64,000 nt of DNA. Source: Paratinospora sagittata (Eukaryota > Streptophyta > Magnoliopsida > Ranunculales > Menispermaceae). The notes below the pieces were generated by a model. It was not told the DNA's origin. It saw only the letters and a list, made by a program, of their open reading frames with translations, and did not search any database. Made by a program: the position numbers and the translations under genes. The stretch covers positions 19,655,115 through 19,719,114 of the forward strand of contig CM069604.1 of assembly GCA_035771175.1 (NCBI GenBank), in the 5' to 3' direction. Each line of letters begins with the position of its first letter. Position 1 is the stretch's first letter. Below, piece by piece: positions 33,504-43,830 of the stretch.

Positions 33504-34054
33504 TGAGGGCGGTCATAGAACATCAGCGTCTTACTGAACAATGAAGTGAGGGCGCTACTAAGTAGTAAGCGTCCTGACTTGCTTTGACAATTAAACGACT
33601 TAAAGAATAACGGCGCTACTTCGCAGTAAGCGTCCTGCTTTGTTTTAAAACGCAAAACATATGAGGGTGCTGCTCAAGAGTAAGTGTCTTGACCTATTAA
33701 AAGCAGTTTTAAAACAATGTTTAAGCGCGCTGACGGACGGTGAGTGTCCTGAAAGTTATTTAAGTTGATTCTAAAAATGAGGGCGCTCCTACACAAGTAG
33801 CATCCTGATAATTCATTCAACTTATAACTTATCAGCGTCCTTAAAGATAGAAATCACTTAAAGATAAAAAGATCTTTTAGCAAGCTGAAACTAAGTCAGC
33901 GTCCTGACATTCTCAAAGGTTGACAGAAGAAAGGTCACTACTAACGAGTAAGCGTCCTTATTAAATAGTTCAACTCAACCTTGAGCGTCCTAACATTTTA
34001 TCAGTGTCCTGACTCATCAAGTTCAGGAAGGCGCTGCTAAAACATTAGCGTCCT
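33504..34054 (-). repeat. S3 U3 hairpin array, best-preserved copy
   Basis: Eight fairly complete units. The clearest, near 33547, reads GAGGGCGCTACT ... AGTAAGCGTCCTGA: GGGCGCT and ACT pair with AGCGTCC and AGT, leaving one bulged A, one G-U pair and a loop of about 3-4 bases. Others begin near 33609, 33663, 33723, 33779, 33926 and 34025, with half-units (CAGCGTCCTGA) between. Spacing is about 55-60 bases. The arms are much more GC-rich than the AT-rich LTR around them. Confidence 0.8.
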
Positions 34055-34404
34055 GAAAGACTTTATAAAAGCGATTTTTGATTTCTCAATTAAAACTAGA
34101 TAAAACATCATTGTTTCTTTTAATCGAAACAAATACTTTAGAAATCATAAGGTACGATTAAAGTGTTACGATCAAAATATACAAACGATAAAAATCTTGC
34201 TGAAAGTAAGATGATCGATAGACTTTACATTTTAAGTACTGACAGACTCGGAACTTTACTTTGATGTTCAATGGGCTTGTAATTACAGTTCCTTGATCTT
34301 GATTCTTGATAAATCTGAAACACTTAACAAGATCATTAGATAGACGAACTAGAGATATTTGGAATCATCAAAACATTCATATCATGAGGTTCATTGAGAT
34401 AACA

Positions 34405-34420
34405 ATCTCCCCCTTTTTGA
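34405..34420 (-). other. SR-1 polypurine tract
   Basis: On the minus strand AAAAAGGGGGAGAT directly precedes the 3' LTR start TGTTATCTC. A textbook plus-strand primer site. Confidence 0.9.
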
Positions 34421-34878
34421 TGATTTCAAATACTTAGAGATCATGCAGATAAATATATTCATGTAATCAAACATATAACGAATTTAGAACGATATCTGCA
34501 GTCATGTCAGTTCTATTTGATTTTAATCATACAACGTACATGATAAGATGCAAACAATGCAAAATACAAACAATGTACATTATAAACAAGAATGAGTACA
34601 TTAACTTGGATAGAACACAGTAACTTGGATAGAACTCCAACTTACATGTAAACTCCCCCTTACATGTAGCTTTCCTCTTGAGTTAGTTTTGCCTTAATAT
34701 TTGCAATCTACAATATCTTCTCCCCCTTTTAAAAACATCAAAAAGTGGTTTAGCCCATACTTGGACCCTTCCCTTTCTTTTTTCTTTCGGCCTCCTCATC
34801 CTTCTTGTATCCACTGGAACTAGGAACAGAATTCTTGGGTTTCCTTGGTGCTTATGGCCTTAAAGAACTACGTGTGCT
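34421..34878 (-). other. SR-1 sequence between ORF2 and the polypurine tract
   Basis: About 450 bases without a gene. On the minus strand a second AAAAGGGGGAGA tract lies near 34718-34730 and AAGGGGGAGTTTAC near 34652. Repeated G-rich tracts of this kind suggest extra polypurine sites. Confidence 0.6.
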
Positions 34879-37819
34879 CTATCTCACACTGCTGACAGAT
34901 TCATCAATTACAATGCCCTTCCTAGATTTTTCAAAGAATTTTTTATGAGCTTGCTTGGAAACACCAAATTTAAATGGATCAAGAGGTGGACCAGGTTTGA
35001 AACCTTTTGCTTTACGTTCCGCAAGACCTTGACCAAACTCAGGAGAAGGTGTGTGACCTTCAAATTCTAGCCTGATTGGTCCCTTGCGTTTAGGATCTGG
35101 GAAAGTTTTTGATGAGGGGTCTGGGGGTGGAGACACTCTTTGACTGATTCTATGTAATAGCTCTTCATCCGATTCATTTTCATCTTCACCTTCTAATATT
35201 CCAAGAAGATTGTCAGACTCGTGGGGTCCTTGAGGACGTGTGAAGGCTGGAGCCCGTGGTGCAGGTGGAACTTGACACCTTTCTTCTTCAACAGATGAAA
35301 GAGCATTGTAAAGTGTTTCATGCTAGAGGCAATATACCAAACAGTAGAATGCATCTTACTGTTCATTGCCTTGAAGAGGTCTTCAAAGAAGCCTACGACT
35401 CCATCCACTTGATCTGCAGCTTTGATGACAGTATAAGACAGATCCATAATGGTTGTGGCAAGGAAATGCATCTTGTTCTCCAAGTTTTGTAATTTCTCAA
35501 AAGCACGAGTAACCAAGTCTAGAATCTTGGTTAGTCTATCATCCTCTGTTGGTGCTGGCCTTGCAGCATCTAAATTCTCCTTCAGACTGGAGATGGCCTG
35601 CAATACCAGATCAAGCGATGTTTTGCTCGTTACTTGATCCAAGATAGCATCCAAAACTGATTGCAGAGTGTCAAAAATGGACTTATCTTTAGAGGATTCA
35701 ACCATTTTACCTCTCAAGCTTTGAATTTCTTCAAGAATCTTTTTCAAAGCCTCTTCAGTTATAGCACTGGCAGCACGACCTAGTGTAGCTGGCATTGTGC
35801 AACTCTGTGGATCTTGAGGTCTAGCTGGAGGTTATTGAGGAGCTACTATTCTCGGCAGAACAGCAACAATAAAGGCATTTATGAATTTCTTGATCAGTCG
35901 CATGTTCTCCTCAATTGTCTTAATAAAATCATCAAGTGATGATGATGGAGTGAAGCTCAATGAAGGCAAGGACTGCATGACTTTTAAGTAGCTATCCATT
36001 TGTTGAGACAATTTCTCGAGCAATTCAGTTGCCTTGATCATGTGAGAGTTAAGTTCTTTGATCTCATTAATCTCAACTCTCTCCTGAGATTTCAAAAATT
36101 CTCAGACTTCTGACAATGTCTCATATTTCAACTGAACTTGGTTCTGTTCCAAACGAGTCATTAGTTGAGACATGACAAAAATTTGATCTTCTCTTATTCA
36201 TCTGAGAAAGTCTTCCTCTCCGAAGAATTCATTTTTTGGCCTGCTTGTGGATGGACAAGATGGATGCTCATGATTGGACGAGTTTTCCTCATAAATATTT
36301 TTCACTTCATCTTCTGCTTGAAATTCAACATTGGCCTCATGAAAATCTTCATCATGATCCTCTTCATCAACCTCTTCATTCATGTCATCTCCCTGATAGG
36401 GTACGATAGCCAGATCATAACCCTCTGAATTTTTACATTGCACACCATTAGACTCATTTTTCTGCGAGTCATGAGATTCCATTGATATAGGAATATCAAA
36501 TAGAGATAGCGGTCTGGAGATGGTCTTATCTAAGTCCTCACTGACTCTTTCTTTGGTAATGTCTTCCATGATTGCATCAAAGGTTTTCGACTCATGCAGA
36601 TGTTCTTCAACAACAACTTGAACAATCTAGATCACCTCTTCCACTGGATGTCCTTCAGCATGAACAGCTTGTTCTACATGTTCAATTTCTACATCATCAA
36701 TTGAAACATGCTCTGGAATAACTGTGGGAACAACTTCTTCTTGTTCAGCCTGTTCTTCATGAGTGGTAGAAGCTTGGGCAGCTTCCTTCACTATTGCTGA
36801 GACATCTTCTTCTCTTGTTTCATCATTTCCACTAAATTCACCTTCAAGTGGAACTTCTGACATTGGAAACCATCTTTCCAAAATAGGGACATAAGTGTAT
36901 CTCATCAATTTAACAGTGGTTTGACCAATGCAGTTGTATCTGCTAGTCTCCTTGAAGTTTTCTCCACTGAAATCGATGCCACATCTCTCGAACAGAGTGG
37001 TGAGCTACATACCAAATGGCAGACCTCCTCCCCTACTAACCACTGTACTCATTACATATATGAGAATGTGGGCGAGATTCACATTCTTCTTCTCCAGAAT
37101 ACACCAAATTAAGAATAATTCTAAATCATTCACATTACCCTTGCTACCAGTCTTAGGCTGAATAATGTGGGTAATGATGTTGTGGATAAGTCTGGGAATG
37201 CGTTCAAAAGACTGGTTGGTAAGCTTCTTGTCAACATAAGAATGGTTTTTTTCCTAGAAACAAGATTAATAGTGGCAAGGTTGTTGTAGCCTGGATACTG
37301 AACTTTATTTTTGATAAATGAAAGTTTGTGAGCACTTTCATCATTTGGCAAAGAGAATGCTTCAGACAAGAATCCGGGAGAAATTTTAACAGATTTTCCC
37401 TTTACCACTAATTGTTTTGAGAGTTCAAAGCCGGGTTTATTGACCATGTTCGCATAGAATTGTCTGATGAGGTTGGGGTACCATCTTGTGTTTAAAGTAA
37501 GTAAATCAATCCAACCTTGGAACTCAAACAAAGATAAAATGTTTATATGAGAGTTGATGAAAAAGTCAAAATCGACATAGCTTCCATCATTCACAGCTCG
37601 GTTCATGAGATTTTCAACATTATCTCCTTTTCTACTCATCTAAGAAGAAGAAGGTAGGTGAGGTGGTTCAGAGGTGTGGGTACAGATGGTGTGGGTTCCT
37701 CAGCCAGTTCACTTGAGCTGGTTCAGTTCTTGGTCTCACACTCCTATCTGGAGGTGATGCTGGCGACACAGCTCACTCTTTAGCAGAAAGGGGCGAAGCT
37801 TTTCTGGTTTGGGTGCCAT
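34879..37819 (-). pseudogene. SR-1 ORF2: long coiled-coil protein with plant-transposon-type domain
   Basis: ATG at 37819 (MAPKPEKL), then a Pro-rich lead-in broken by a frameshift near 37740. The next segment (37639-37130) has NTRWYPNLIRQFYANMVNK, VVKGKSVKISPGFLSEAF and, after a frameshift, LEKKNVNLAHILIYVMS and GGGLPFGM. This resembles the plant-specific 'putative plant transposon protein' domain found next to many retroelements. From 36908 to 35193 one frame (stops near 36625, 36197 and 35832) gives an acidic linker, then heptad-rich coiled coil (ITEEALKKILEEIQSLRGK, SSLKENLDAARP, FEKLQNLENKM) and HSTVWYIASSMKHF. A basic tail in another frame (35136-34879) ends the protein. Total about 950 codons. 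It could be the env-like ORF of SIRE elements or a captured gene; function unknown. Confidence 0.7.
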
Positions 37820-38034
37820 TGACAAAATCAGATGAAAGAATATGAAGAACTGAGATAACAAGACAAGGATTGATACAATAGAGAATAGAAGATTCAGAAA
37901 CAAACAGAGAACAGGATTTACCAAGGATTAAAGATGAAGATTCAGTGATAAATCTGAGGCGAGTTCAGGTAAATTCTCGTTGAATCGTCCTAAGGCACAA
38001 AAGGTGAAAAGTAACAGCTAAGTTACAAAATTTT

Positions 38035-38205
38035 GATTTATAAGTGAAAAAGTGATAAGCTCGCTCCTAACGCACACTCCAGCACGTGACAATTCCTAGT
38101 CACTAAAGGCGATTTATGTTATTTTCCATTTGTGATAGAGCAGCGTCCTACTTCTGACTAGTGATCATCATCGCCTGGAGCTAATGTACGCGTTAGCGTC
38201 CTCAC
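38035..38205 (-). promoter_or_regulatory. Putative internal promoter upstream of SR-1 ORF2
   Basis: On the minus strand, GC-rich units like those of the LTR U3 array (GAGGACGCTAACGCG near 38195, GTAGGACGCTGC near 38145, GTTAGGAGCGAGC near 38063) come first. The box TATAAATC follows at 38042-38035, about 215 bases before the ORF2 ATG. The stretch between TATA and ATG is pyrimidine-rich on the coding strand (CTTGTCTTGTTATCTCAG, TTCTTCATATTCTTTCATC), like a plant 5' leader. The layout copies the LTR promoter inside the element. Activity is inferred. Confidence 0.5.
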
Positions 38206-38468
38206 TTGTCGATATCTCTCTTCAGGACATTTAAACATTGCTATTTGTTAGATTTGACCAAATAACCTTAAGTAATGCATGGCTGAACAATATCATAAGT
38301 TATACACCATTAACCATTCCATAATAATTTGAACATGAAGAAATTGTTTGAACATTCTAAGCATTACATGATTAAATACAATTATTTATCACTGATAAAA
38401 ATATTTTGATAATAGCATTTGTGATGAGAGAGACTTTTTATACCTTTGCATAGTTTTTGACTTTTACC
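38206..38468 (-). other. Spacer between SR-1 gag and ORF2 promoter
   Basis: AT-rich, stops in all frames. This is where protease, integrase, RT and RNase H would be in a complete copia element; no remnant of them is visible. Confidence 0.6.
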
Positions 38469-39604
38469 TCAGGGTACTGCAAATTCCTCGATTAGAGCGC
38501 TCTGTCTCAATTTGAAGCAGCTGAGATAGTTCATTATATTTGTCCTCCATGCTGACTTCTTTATCGACATTCTATCAGGAGGTCTTTCATTGAGCGTTCT
38601 GAATGTGCTTGTTGAGGATTGATGACACAGAAAGTGTATATCATCAGCCAGTTCACTTTCACTTCTGGTTGGTAAATTTGCAATAATGTCTTTTCTCTCA
38701 GACGACGTTTCTACCCCACTCAAAATATAATCAATTTTTTGAAAACTGATTTCAAATGGATTCGAGAACTTGTTTATAAAATCTATTTTATATTTCCAGT
38801 ACTCAGGAAAACTATTGAAAAAATATTGTACTAAAGTAGAATGAGATAATGTTTTTTCAAAGTGTTCAAATTCATTTACAAGACGTATAAAACGTTGCAG
38901 GTTCTCATGCACAGACTCACTTTCTAGAACCCTAAACTGAGCGATTGACTCCTTTAAAGTTCTAACTTGGTTTCTAGTTTCATCTCTTCTTTCCATGGTT
39001 TGCAGGAGATCACAGAGCTCTTTTAAATTCATTTCCATGGTTCAACAGATTCAGCTAACATAGTCAGCTTGTCATTTCATCTCTTTGGAAGCTTGTCACA
39101 GAAATATACTAAAGATATTTCGGCAGGTATTTCGTGATTCAGATCTTGCATTCTGTCAAGAATGGATTGATATCTGTTGCATGTGGTATCGAGATATTCA
39201 TCTTCTGATATCTCAAAAGCATCGAATAGTTTATCAGACTCTTTGAGCATTTCATCTCTAGTGTTCATCTTTTCACAATGAAGTGATTTGAGAGTTTCCC
39301 AAATCTCCTTGGCACTCTCAAGATGAACTACCCTTTCTACTTCTTCCTCGGGTAGATAACAATACAAGGCATAGACAGTTTGAGCATTAAGTTTATCATT
39401 TAGTCTTTTTTTATCTGTCCAAAGCTCAATAGGCATGTTGGGCATGGTGTAACCATTTACAACCATTTCCCATAAACTGATATCCTTAGATCGTAGACAA
39501 GATTTCATCCTTATCATCTAATCTTCAAACCAGTCTTTATTGAACTGAGGTGGTTTATTTAAAGGTTGACCTACTTCCATGACAGTTCCTCTGGTCATTG
39601 CCAT
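38469..39604 (-). pseudogene. SR-1 gag (SIRE/Maximus type)
   Basis: ATG at 39604 (MAMTRG), an in-frame TAG at 39517-39519 where SR-B has Trp (WFEDWMIRMK), then frame 39517-39077: FLRSKDISLW-like CLRSKDISLWEMVVNGYT, PIELWTDKKRLNDKLNAQTV, LPEEEVERVVHLESAKEIWE, TCNRYQSILDRMQDL and VYFCDKLPKR. After a frameshift near 39050 the frame 39038-38469 continues LKELCDLLQTMERRDETRN, FEHFEKTLSHSTLVQYFF and ends with a unique C-terminus of about 70 residues. This is the capsid region of copia gag. No CCHC knuckle is visible, which is unusual for an autonomous element. Confidence 0.85.
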
Positions 39605-39646
39605 TGATATCAAAGAAATTGTGAAGTCTCTTTGAATAGCAACAAT

Positions 39647-39658
39647 GCTCTGATACCA
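39647..39658 (-). other. SR-1 primer binding site
   Basis: Minus strand TGGTATCAGAGC, two bases inside the 5' LTR end. Perfect complement to the 3' end of plant initiator tRNA-Met, the usual SIRE primer. Confidence 0.95.
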
Positions 39659-39734
39659 ACTGTTGGCCCAGTTATGTCCAAGAAGTGTTTTAGCTTAGAG
39701 AATTTTTTGTGCTTAACAAATTGTTTAGTGTCAG

Positions 39735-39742
39735 TATTTATA
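39735..39742 (-). promoter_or_regulatory. SR-1 5' LTR TATA box
   Basis: TATAAATA on the minus strand (AGTTTATAAATACTGAC), downstream of the U3 hairpin array at 40034-40543. This would be the element's own promoter, but the leader beyond it is deleted. Confidence 0.7.
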
Positions 39743-40033
39743 AACTTGTAGAGATGAAGTTGTTGTTCATTTGAATTTGAATTTTAAATATGAACGTTTA
39801 CTCACAACAGCTAGAATATACCATGAAAATGGCAACTGCACAATTCATGAATATTTTGTTTTTCTCCAGATACACGAATAAGGAAAGTTTTAGAAGACGT
39901 GGTTCGTGATTCAGAGAATATCTCATACAAATACAAAAAATTGATTTTGTACGAAAAGTTATTCTGAAAAGGTGTCAAAAAATACGTACAAGTCAGAACA
40001 GTAAAAATATCATTTCTGTCATTTTGTTCTTTT

Positions 40034-40543
40034 GAGGGCGCTCATAGAACATCAGCATCCTCCTGAACAATGAAGTGAGGGCGTTACTAAGTAGTAAGCG
40101 TCCTAACTTGCTTTGATAATTAAATGACTTAAAGCATGAGGGCGCTATTTCGCAGTAAGCATCCTGTTTTGTTTTAAAACGCAAAACATATGAGGGCGCT
40201 ACTCAAGAGTTAGCGTCCTGACCTATTAAAAGCAGTTTTAAAATAATTTTTAAGCGGGCTGACGGGCGGTGAGCGTCCTGAAAGTTATTTAAGTTGATTC
40301 TAAAGATGAGGGCGTTCCTACACAAGTAGCATGTTGATAATTCATTCAACTTATAAAAGGATCTTTCAGCGAGTTGAAATTAAGTCAGCGTCCTGACATT
40401 CTCAAAGGTTGATAAAAGAAAGGTCACTACTAACGAGTAAGCGTCCTTATTAAATAGTTCAACTCAAACTTGAGCGTCCTAACATTTTATCAACGTCCTG
40501 ACTCATCAAGTCCAAAAGGGCGCTGCTAAAACATTAGCGTCCT
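40034..40543 (-). repeat. S4 U3 hairpin array
   Basis: Same units as S3, from GAGGGCGCTCATAG at 40034 to GGCGCTGCTAAAAC ... TTAGCGTCC ending about 40543, with one unit shortened around 40340. The minus-strand frame at 39993-40184 is within it and is not a gene. Confidence 0.75.
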
Positions 40544-40898
40544 GAAAGACTTTATAAAAGCTGTTTTTGATTTCTCAATTAAAACTAGATAAAACATCAT
40601 TGTTTCTATTAATCAAAACAAATACTTTAGAAATCATAAGGTACGATTAAAATGTTACGATCAAAATATGCAAACGATAAAAATCTTGCTGAGAGTAAGA
40701 TGATCGATAGATTTTGCATTTTATGTACTGACAGACTCAGAACTTTACTTTGATGTTCAATAGGCTTGTGATCACAATTCCTTGATCTTGATTCTTGATA
40801 AATCTAAAACACTTGACAATATCATTAGATAGACCAACTAGAGATATTTGGAATCATCAAAACATTCATGTCATGGGGTTCATTGAGATAACATATAA

Positions 40899-43218
40899 AT
40901 GTGTGCACTATAAATTGTATATGGGTCATGTTAAATTAAAGCATAATGCATGTGTTATTATTTATGCATGGGCCCATTAAACCATGATATGATATGGGTT
41001 ATGATTGATTGAATAAAAGGATTAATGAGAATGAAAATTTGGTGTATTAGATGGATTGGACATTAAAATACATGGAAGCATGAGATTGGTTAAAGTACAT
41101 GTGGTTGGTATGAGTAGTATGAGACCAACACATGTCAAGTTGGTGTATGAGAATGGACAAGTGTCCCATGCCCCATTTTCCTTCTCCAACACATGTCAAG
41201 TTAGTGCATGAGAGTGGACAAGTGTCCCATGCCCAACTTCTCTTCTCCAAGGAAGTCCTAGAGAGTGAGATGAGTGGAGGGAAAGGAAAAAGGAAGATAA
41301 AGGAAAGAAGAAAAAAAAAGGAAGTTGTTTGGAATGAAGTCTCAGTAATGTTTTCATCAAAGTGTAGGATCTTAGTGATATATATGGTCGAATTGAGCTC
41401 AAACTTTGTTAGCTAGTTCGTATCGTATTGTTATTCATTTTGGTCGGTGGAGATCTTGATTGTGTGATATAGTCATCTGAGTTCAGGTATTTACAGCAGG
41501 AAAGGAGAAATTGTCTGATTAGAGATATGACAGAAGGTTTTTTTCTTAACATACTTCAATCTGTACGGTTGATTTTGTGATTAAATATTTCTATTGAAAG
41601 CTTGATACATCCGAACAAAACATTAAATGAAAAATTGGTAGGGTTGTTTGTATTAAACCTAAATCTAGAATATGAACTTAGACCTTTCCAAATAGCTTGC
41701 ATGTCAACTATGTTGACCTAGTGGCCATTGTTGATGAACCCATGATGCAAAATCAATGATATACATAGCTGAACATGGTCACCTAGTGTAAATCGGTAAT
41801 ATGGCCTAAGTATGGAAAATTCCATATTTTAGGGTTTTTGATTCTTTTGGCCTAGAATCATTAAATTGATGCTATTTATGTCTAATTAAGCATGATTAGG
41901 GTTGATTATGCTACTGATTAGGTGGTTGTGACCATGTCATGGGTTAGGCCTACTTGTGATCAAATTCCCCAATTTGGGCATGTTTATGCCTAAGGATTTG
42001 AAAATCAGTATTTTTGATTAATTGAATGGTTTATGAATGACAACTATGCTTTAGAGGCCTAAGTCATGTGATTTGAGTTGAATGATGGGATTAGATGGGA
42101 TTTAGGCTTATTGTTTATATGTGGGCTGATTTAGGGTTGATGTGTAATGTCTATGTGATTGAGCATAGGAATTGATGTATGGTTGGATATTGATGAATGT
42201 TTCATGACCTTGATTGGGTTTATTCGATTTGGTGTCCGTGTGTGGTTAAATACTCTCGCGAGGCTTGATAGTGAGAAGACTTCATTTATAATTATATCTT
42301 TTATGTCATCATATCACTTATATATATTGTATGTTGAAAGCATGAATGTGTTCTAATGTTTTGAATGATGCATTGATTTAAGAAAACCTTATGACTTTGG
42401 TTAGGCCCATTTATCTGGCTAATAGGGAGACTTAACCTTGTCATAGGAAGGTTTTAGAAAGAAAATATTTGGAGATGAGAACGGTACAGTGAAATAGACG
42501 TGCACTAGTAACCCCAATGCATGTGGAATGTGGATCCAAATTGATAGGCTTTTACTTCCATCGAACTTATTATAAATGCTTGATATCTATATGTTATGAG
42601 CTTTTAATCATGCTACACATTGACATGCATAAATAATATTTATTGATGAGTATTGATAGCATATTTGAATTCTATTCAAGGGACACCGTTGACTCACCCT
42701 CATTTTCCTCTTTCAGGTCCTTCTGCCTTGAATAAAGGCAAAGGAGTAGTCATATCTTGAGAGCCTTGCCAGCAAGAGAATCCAAGCCCTCGATGTGAGT
42801 TGAGAAGAATTTTGATTAAACTGTGTTTTAAATTATGATGTATTATATTTTGGACTATGTAATTTTAACACTTACCACATTGTAGTATGGGTAAGTTGGG
42901 ACTTGCTAGATAGACCATGTGGGCATATGACGATTTTTTTGTACCCATGGTTTTGGACTTTATGTATATGTCCTTCTTGATGGACTGTAGGGATTGGTTT
43001 TATTTATGGATTATCTCTTGTCTTGGATGATGAATATGGTTGGTAGATTTGTTTAGTACCTTTTTATATTATGTCGTTGTTTGGGATAAGGCTCGTAGGG
43101 TCTCAACCACCTCACAGGGGTTGAGGAGTGGTTGGAGATGCCTACACCGGGCGTCTCGTCCTGGCATTCCTCACTTTATCCTGCAGGGGATGGTGGTTCG
43201 GGGTGTGGGGTCACCATA
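40899..43218 (+). repeat. TK3 3' LTR, second part
   Basis: Resumes with ATGTGTGCACTA after the right TATAA duplication and follows 24805-27671 to its end in GGGGTCACCATA. It has only two tandem-repeat units (41128-41250) and one copy of the GGTACAGTGAAATA block (about 42483), plus deletions at about 41455 and 41530. The end base pair CA has become TA or lies within a decayed junction, so the right boundary is uncertain by a few bases. Confidence 0.88.
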
Positions 43219-43374
43219 GTATTCGTTTACAACCATTTTCCATAGACTGATATCCTTAGATCGTAGAAAGGATTTCATCCTTATCATCCAATCTTCAAAC
43301 CAGTCTCTATTGAACAGAGGTGGTCTATCTATAGGTTGACCTACTTCTATGATAGTGCCTCGGGTGATTGCCAT
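43219..43374 (-). pseudogene. SR-B gag, N-terminal portion (right of TK3)
   Basis: From ATG 43374: AITRGTIIEVGQPIDRPPLF, NRDWFEDWMIRMKSFLRSKD, ISLWKMVVNEY, then the TK3 boundary. It continues into 24688-23979 on the other side. It keeps the Trp that is a stop in SR-1. Confidence 0.88.
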
Positions 43375-43416
43375 TGATATCAAAGAAATTGTGAAGTTTC
43401 TTTGAAGAGCAACACT

Positions 43417-43428
43417 GTTCTGATACCA
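43417..43428 (-). other. SR-B primer binding site
   Basis: Minus strand TGGTATCAGAAC, one base different from SR-1 (GC to AC at the end), two bases from the 5' LTR. Complementary to initiator tRNA-Met. Confidence 0.88.
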
Positions 43429-43574
43429 ATTGTTGGCCCAAATATATCCAAGGGGAGGTGAATTGGACACTTAGACAATTTAAGAATGAAAACAATAGCA
43501 ATGATAAAGTGCGGAATATAAATAAAGATGCACAATCGATTTATAGTGGTTCGGCTACTTGCCTACGTCGACTA

Positions 43575-43830
43575 CCTAACCTCCTCAGTTAGGATTTTAA
43601 CCTTGTCACTAAGGGATTCTCTTACGGGTGAGAATCAAACCATTACACCTTTTCTCAACTTACGGGTGTGAGAACAACCGTTACACTGCTCAGCTTACAA
43701 GCGTGAGACCAACCTATCCCACCTTACGAGTATGAGACAAACTTAAGCTTTCTCAACTTAATGGTGTGAGAACTACCGTTTCTCAGCTTACGGGTGTGAG
43801 AAGACCATTTCTCAACTTACGGGTGTGAGA
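43575..43830 (-). repeat. S5 R/U5 stem-loop array, longest copy
   Basis: Begins with CCTAAC/GTTAGG around CTCCTCA (43575-43593), then GATTCTC/GAGAATC around TTACGGGT (43615-43636), then six TCTCA/TGAGA-type units around CTTACGGGTG or variants. Two terminal units near 43780 and 43809 are extra compared with S1-S3. Confidence 0.8.

Larger units (their letters stand above)
32509..34404 (-). repeat. S3: SR-1 3' LTR
   Basis: TGTTGGCCCAG to TTGAGATAACA, 1896 bases. Stem-loop array 32700-32817 (fewer units than S5), TATA at 33206-33213 and U3 hairpin array 33504-34054. The minus-strand frame 33464-33655 is within the array and is not a gene. Confidence 0.92.
32509..40893 (-). mobile_element. SR-1: SIRE/Maximus-like non-autonomous copia element (gag + ORF2, no pol)
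   Basis: Minus-strand element with 3' LTR 32509-34404, polypurine tract, ORF2 (37819-34879), gag (39604-38469), primer site (39647-39658) and 5' LTR 39661-40893. Perfect TATAA duplication at 32504-32508 and 40894-40898. There is no protease, integrase, RT or RNase H between gag and ORF2. A complete SIRE element would have about 4 kb of pol there, so SR-1 depended on a relative. It is probably the youngest insertion here, as it sits at the deepest layer and keeps an exact duplication. Related copies are SR-B, SR-C and S1/S2. Confidence 0.9.
39661..40893 (-). repeat. S4: SR-1 5' LTR with internal deletion
   Basis: TGTTGGCCCAG to TTGAGATAACA but only 1233 bases, against 1896 for S3. After TATGTCCAAGAAGTG it jumps to TTTTAGCTTAGAG, losing about 600 bases that hold the whole R/U5 stem-loop array and part of the leader. 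TATA at 39735-39742 and the U3 array at 40034-40543 are kept. Since both LTRs are identical at insertion, the deletion came later. Confidence 0.9.
24689..43218 (+). mobile_element. TK3: Tekay/Del-like chromovirus with both LTRs, split by SR-1
   Basis: 5' LTR 24689-27671, primer site 27674-27683, gag, protease, RT, RNase H, integrase and chromodomain up to 32340, then 3' LTR 32386-32508 resuming at 40899 and ending near 43218. Without SR-1 it is about 10.1 kb. It sits in SR-B gag: the flanks are GTGTAGCCG on the left and CGTTTACAACC on the right, where SR-1 gag has GTGTAACCATTTACAACC. The target duplication seems decayed (AGCCG / ATTCG). Many stops and an RT deletion show it is dead. Confidence 0.92.
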
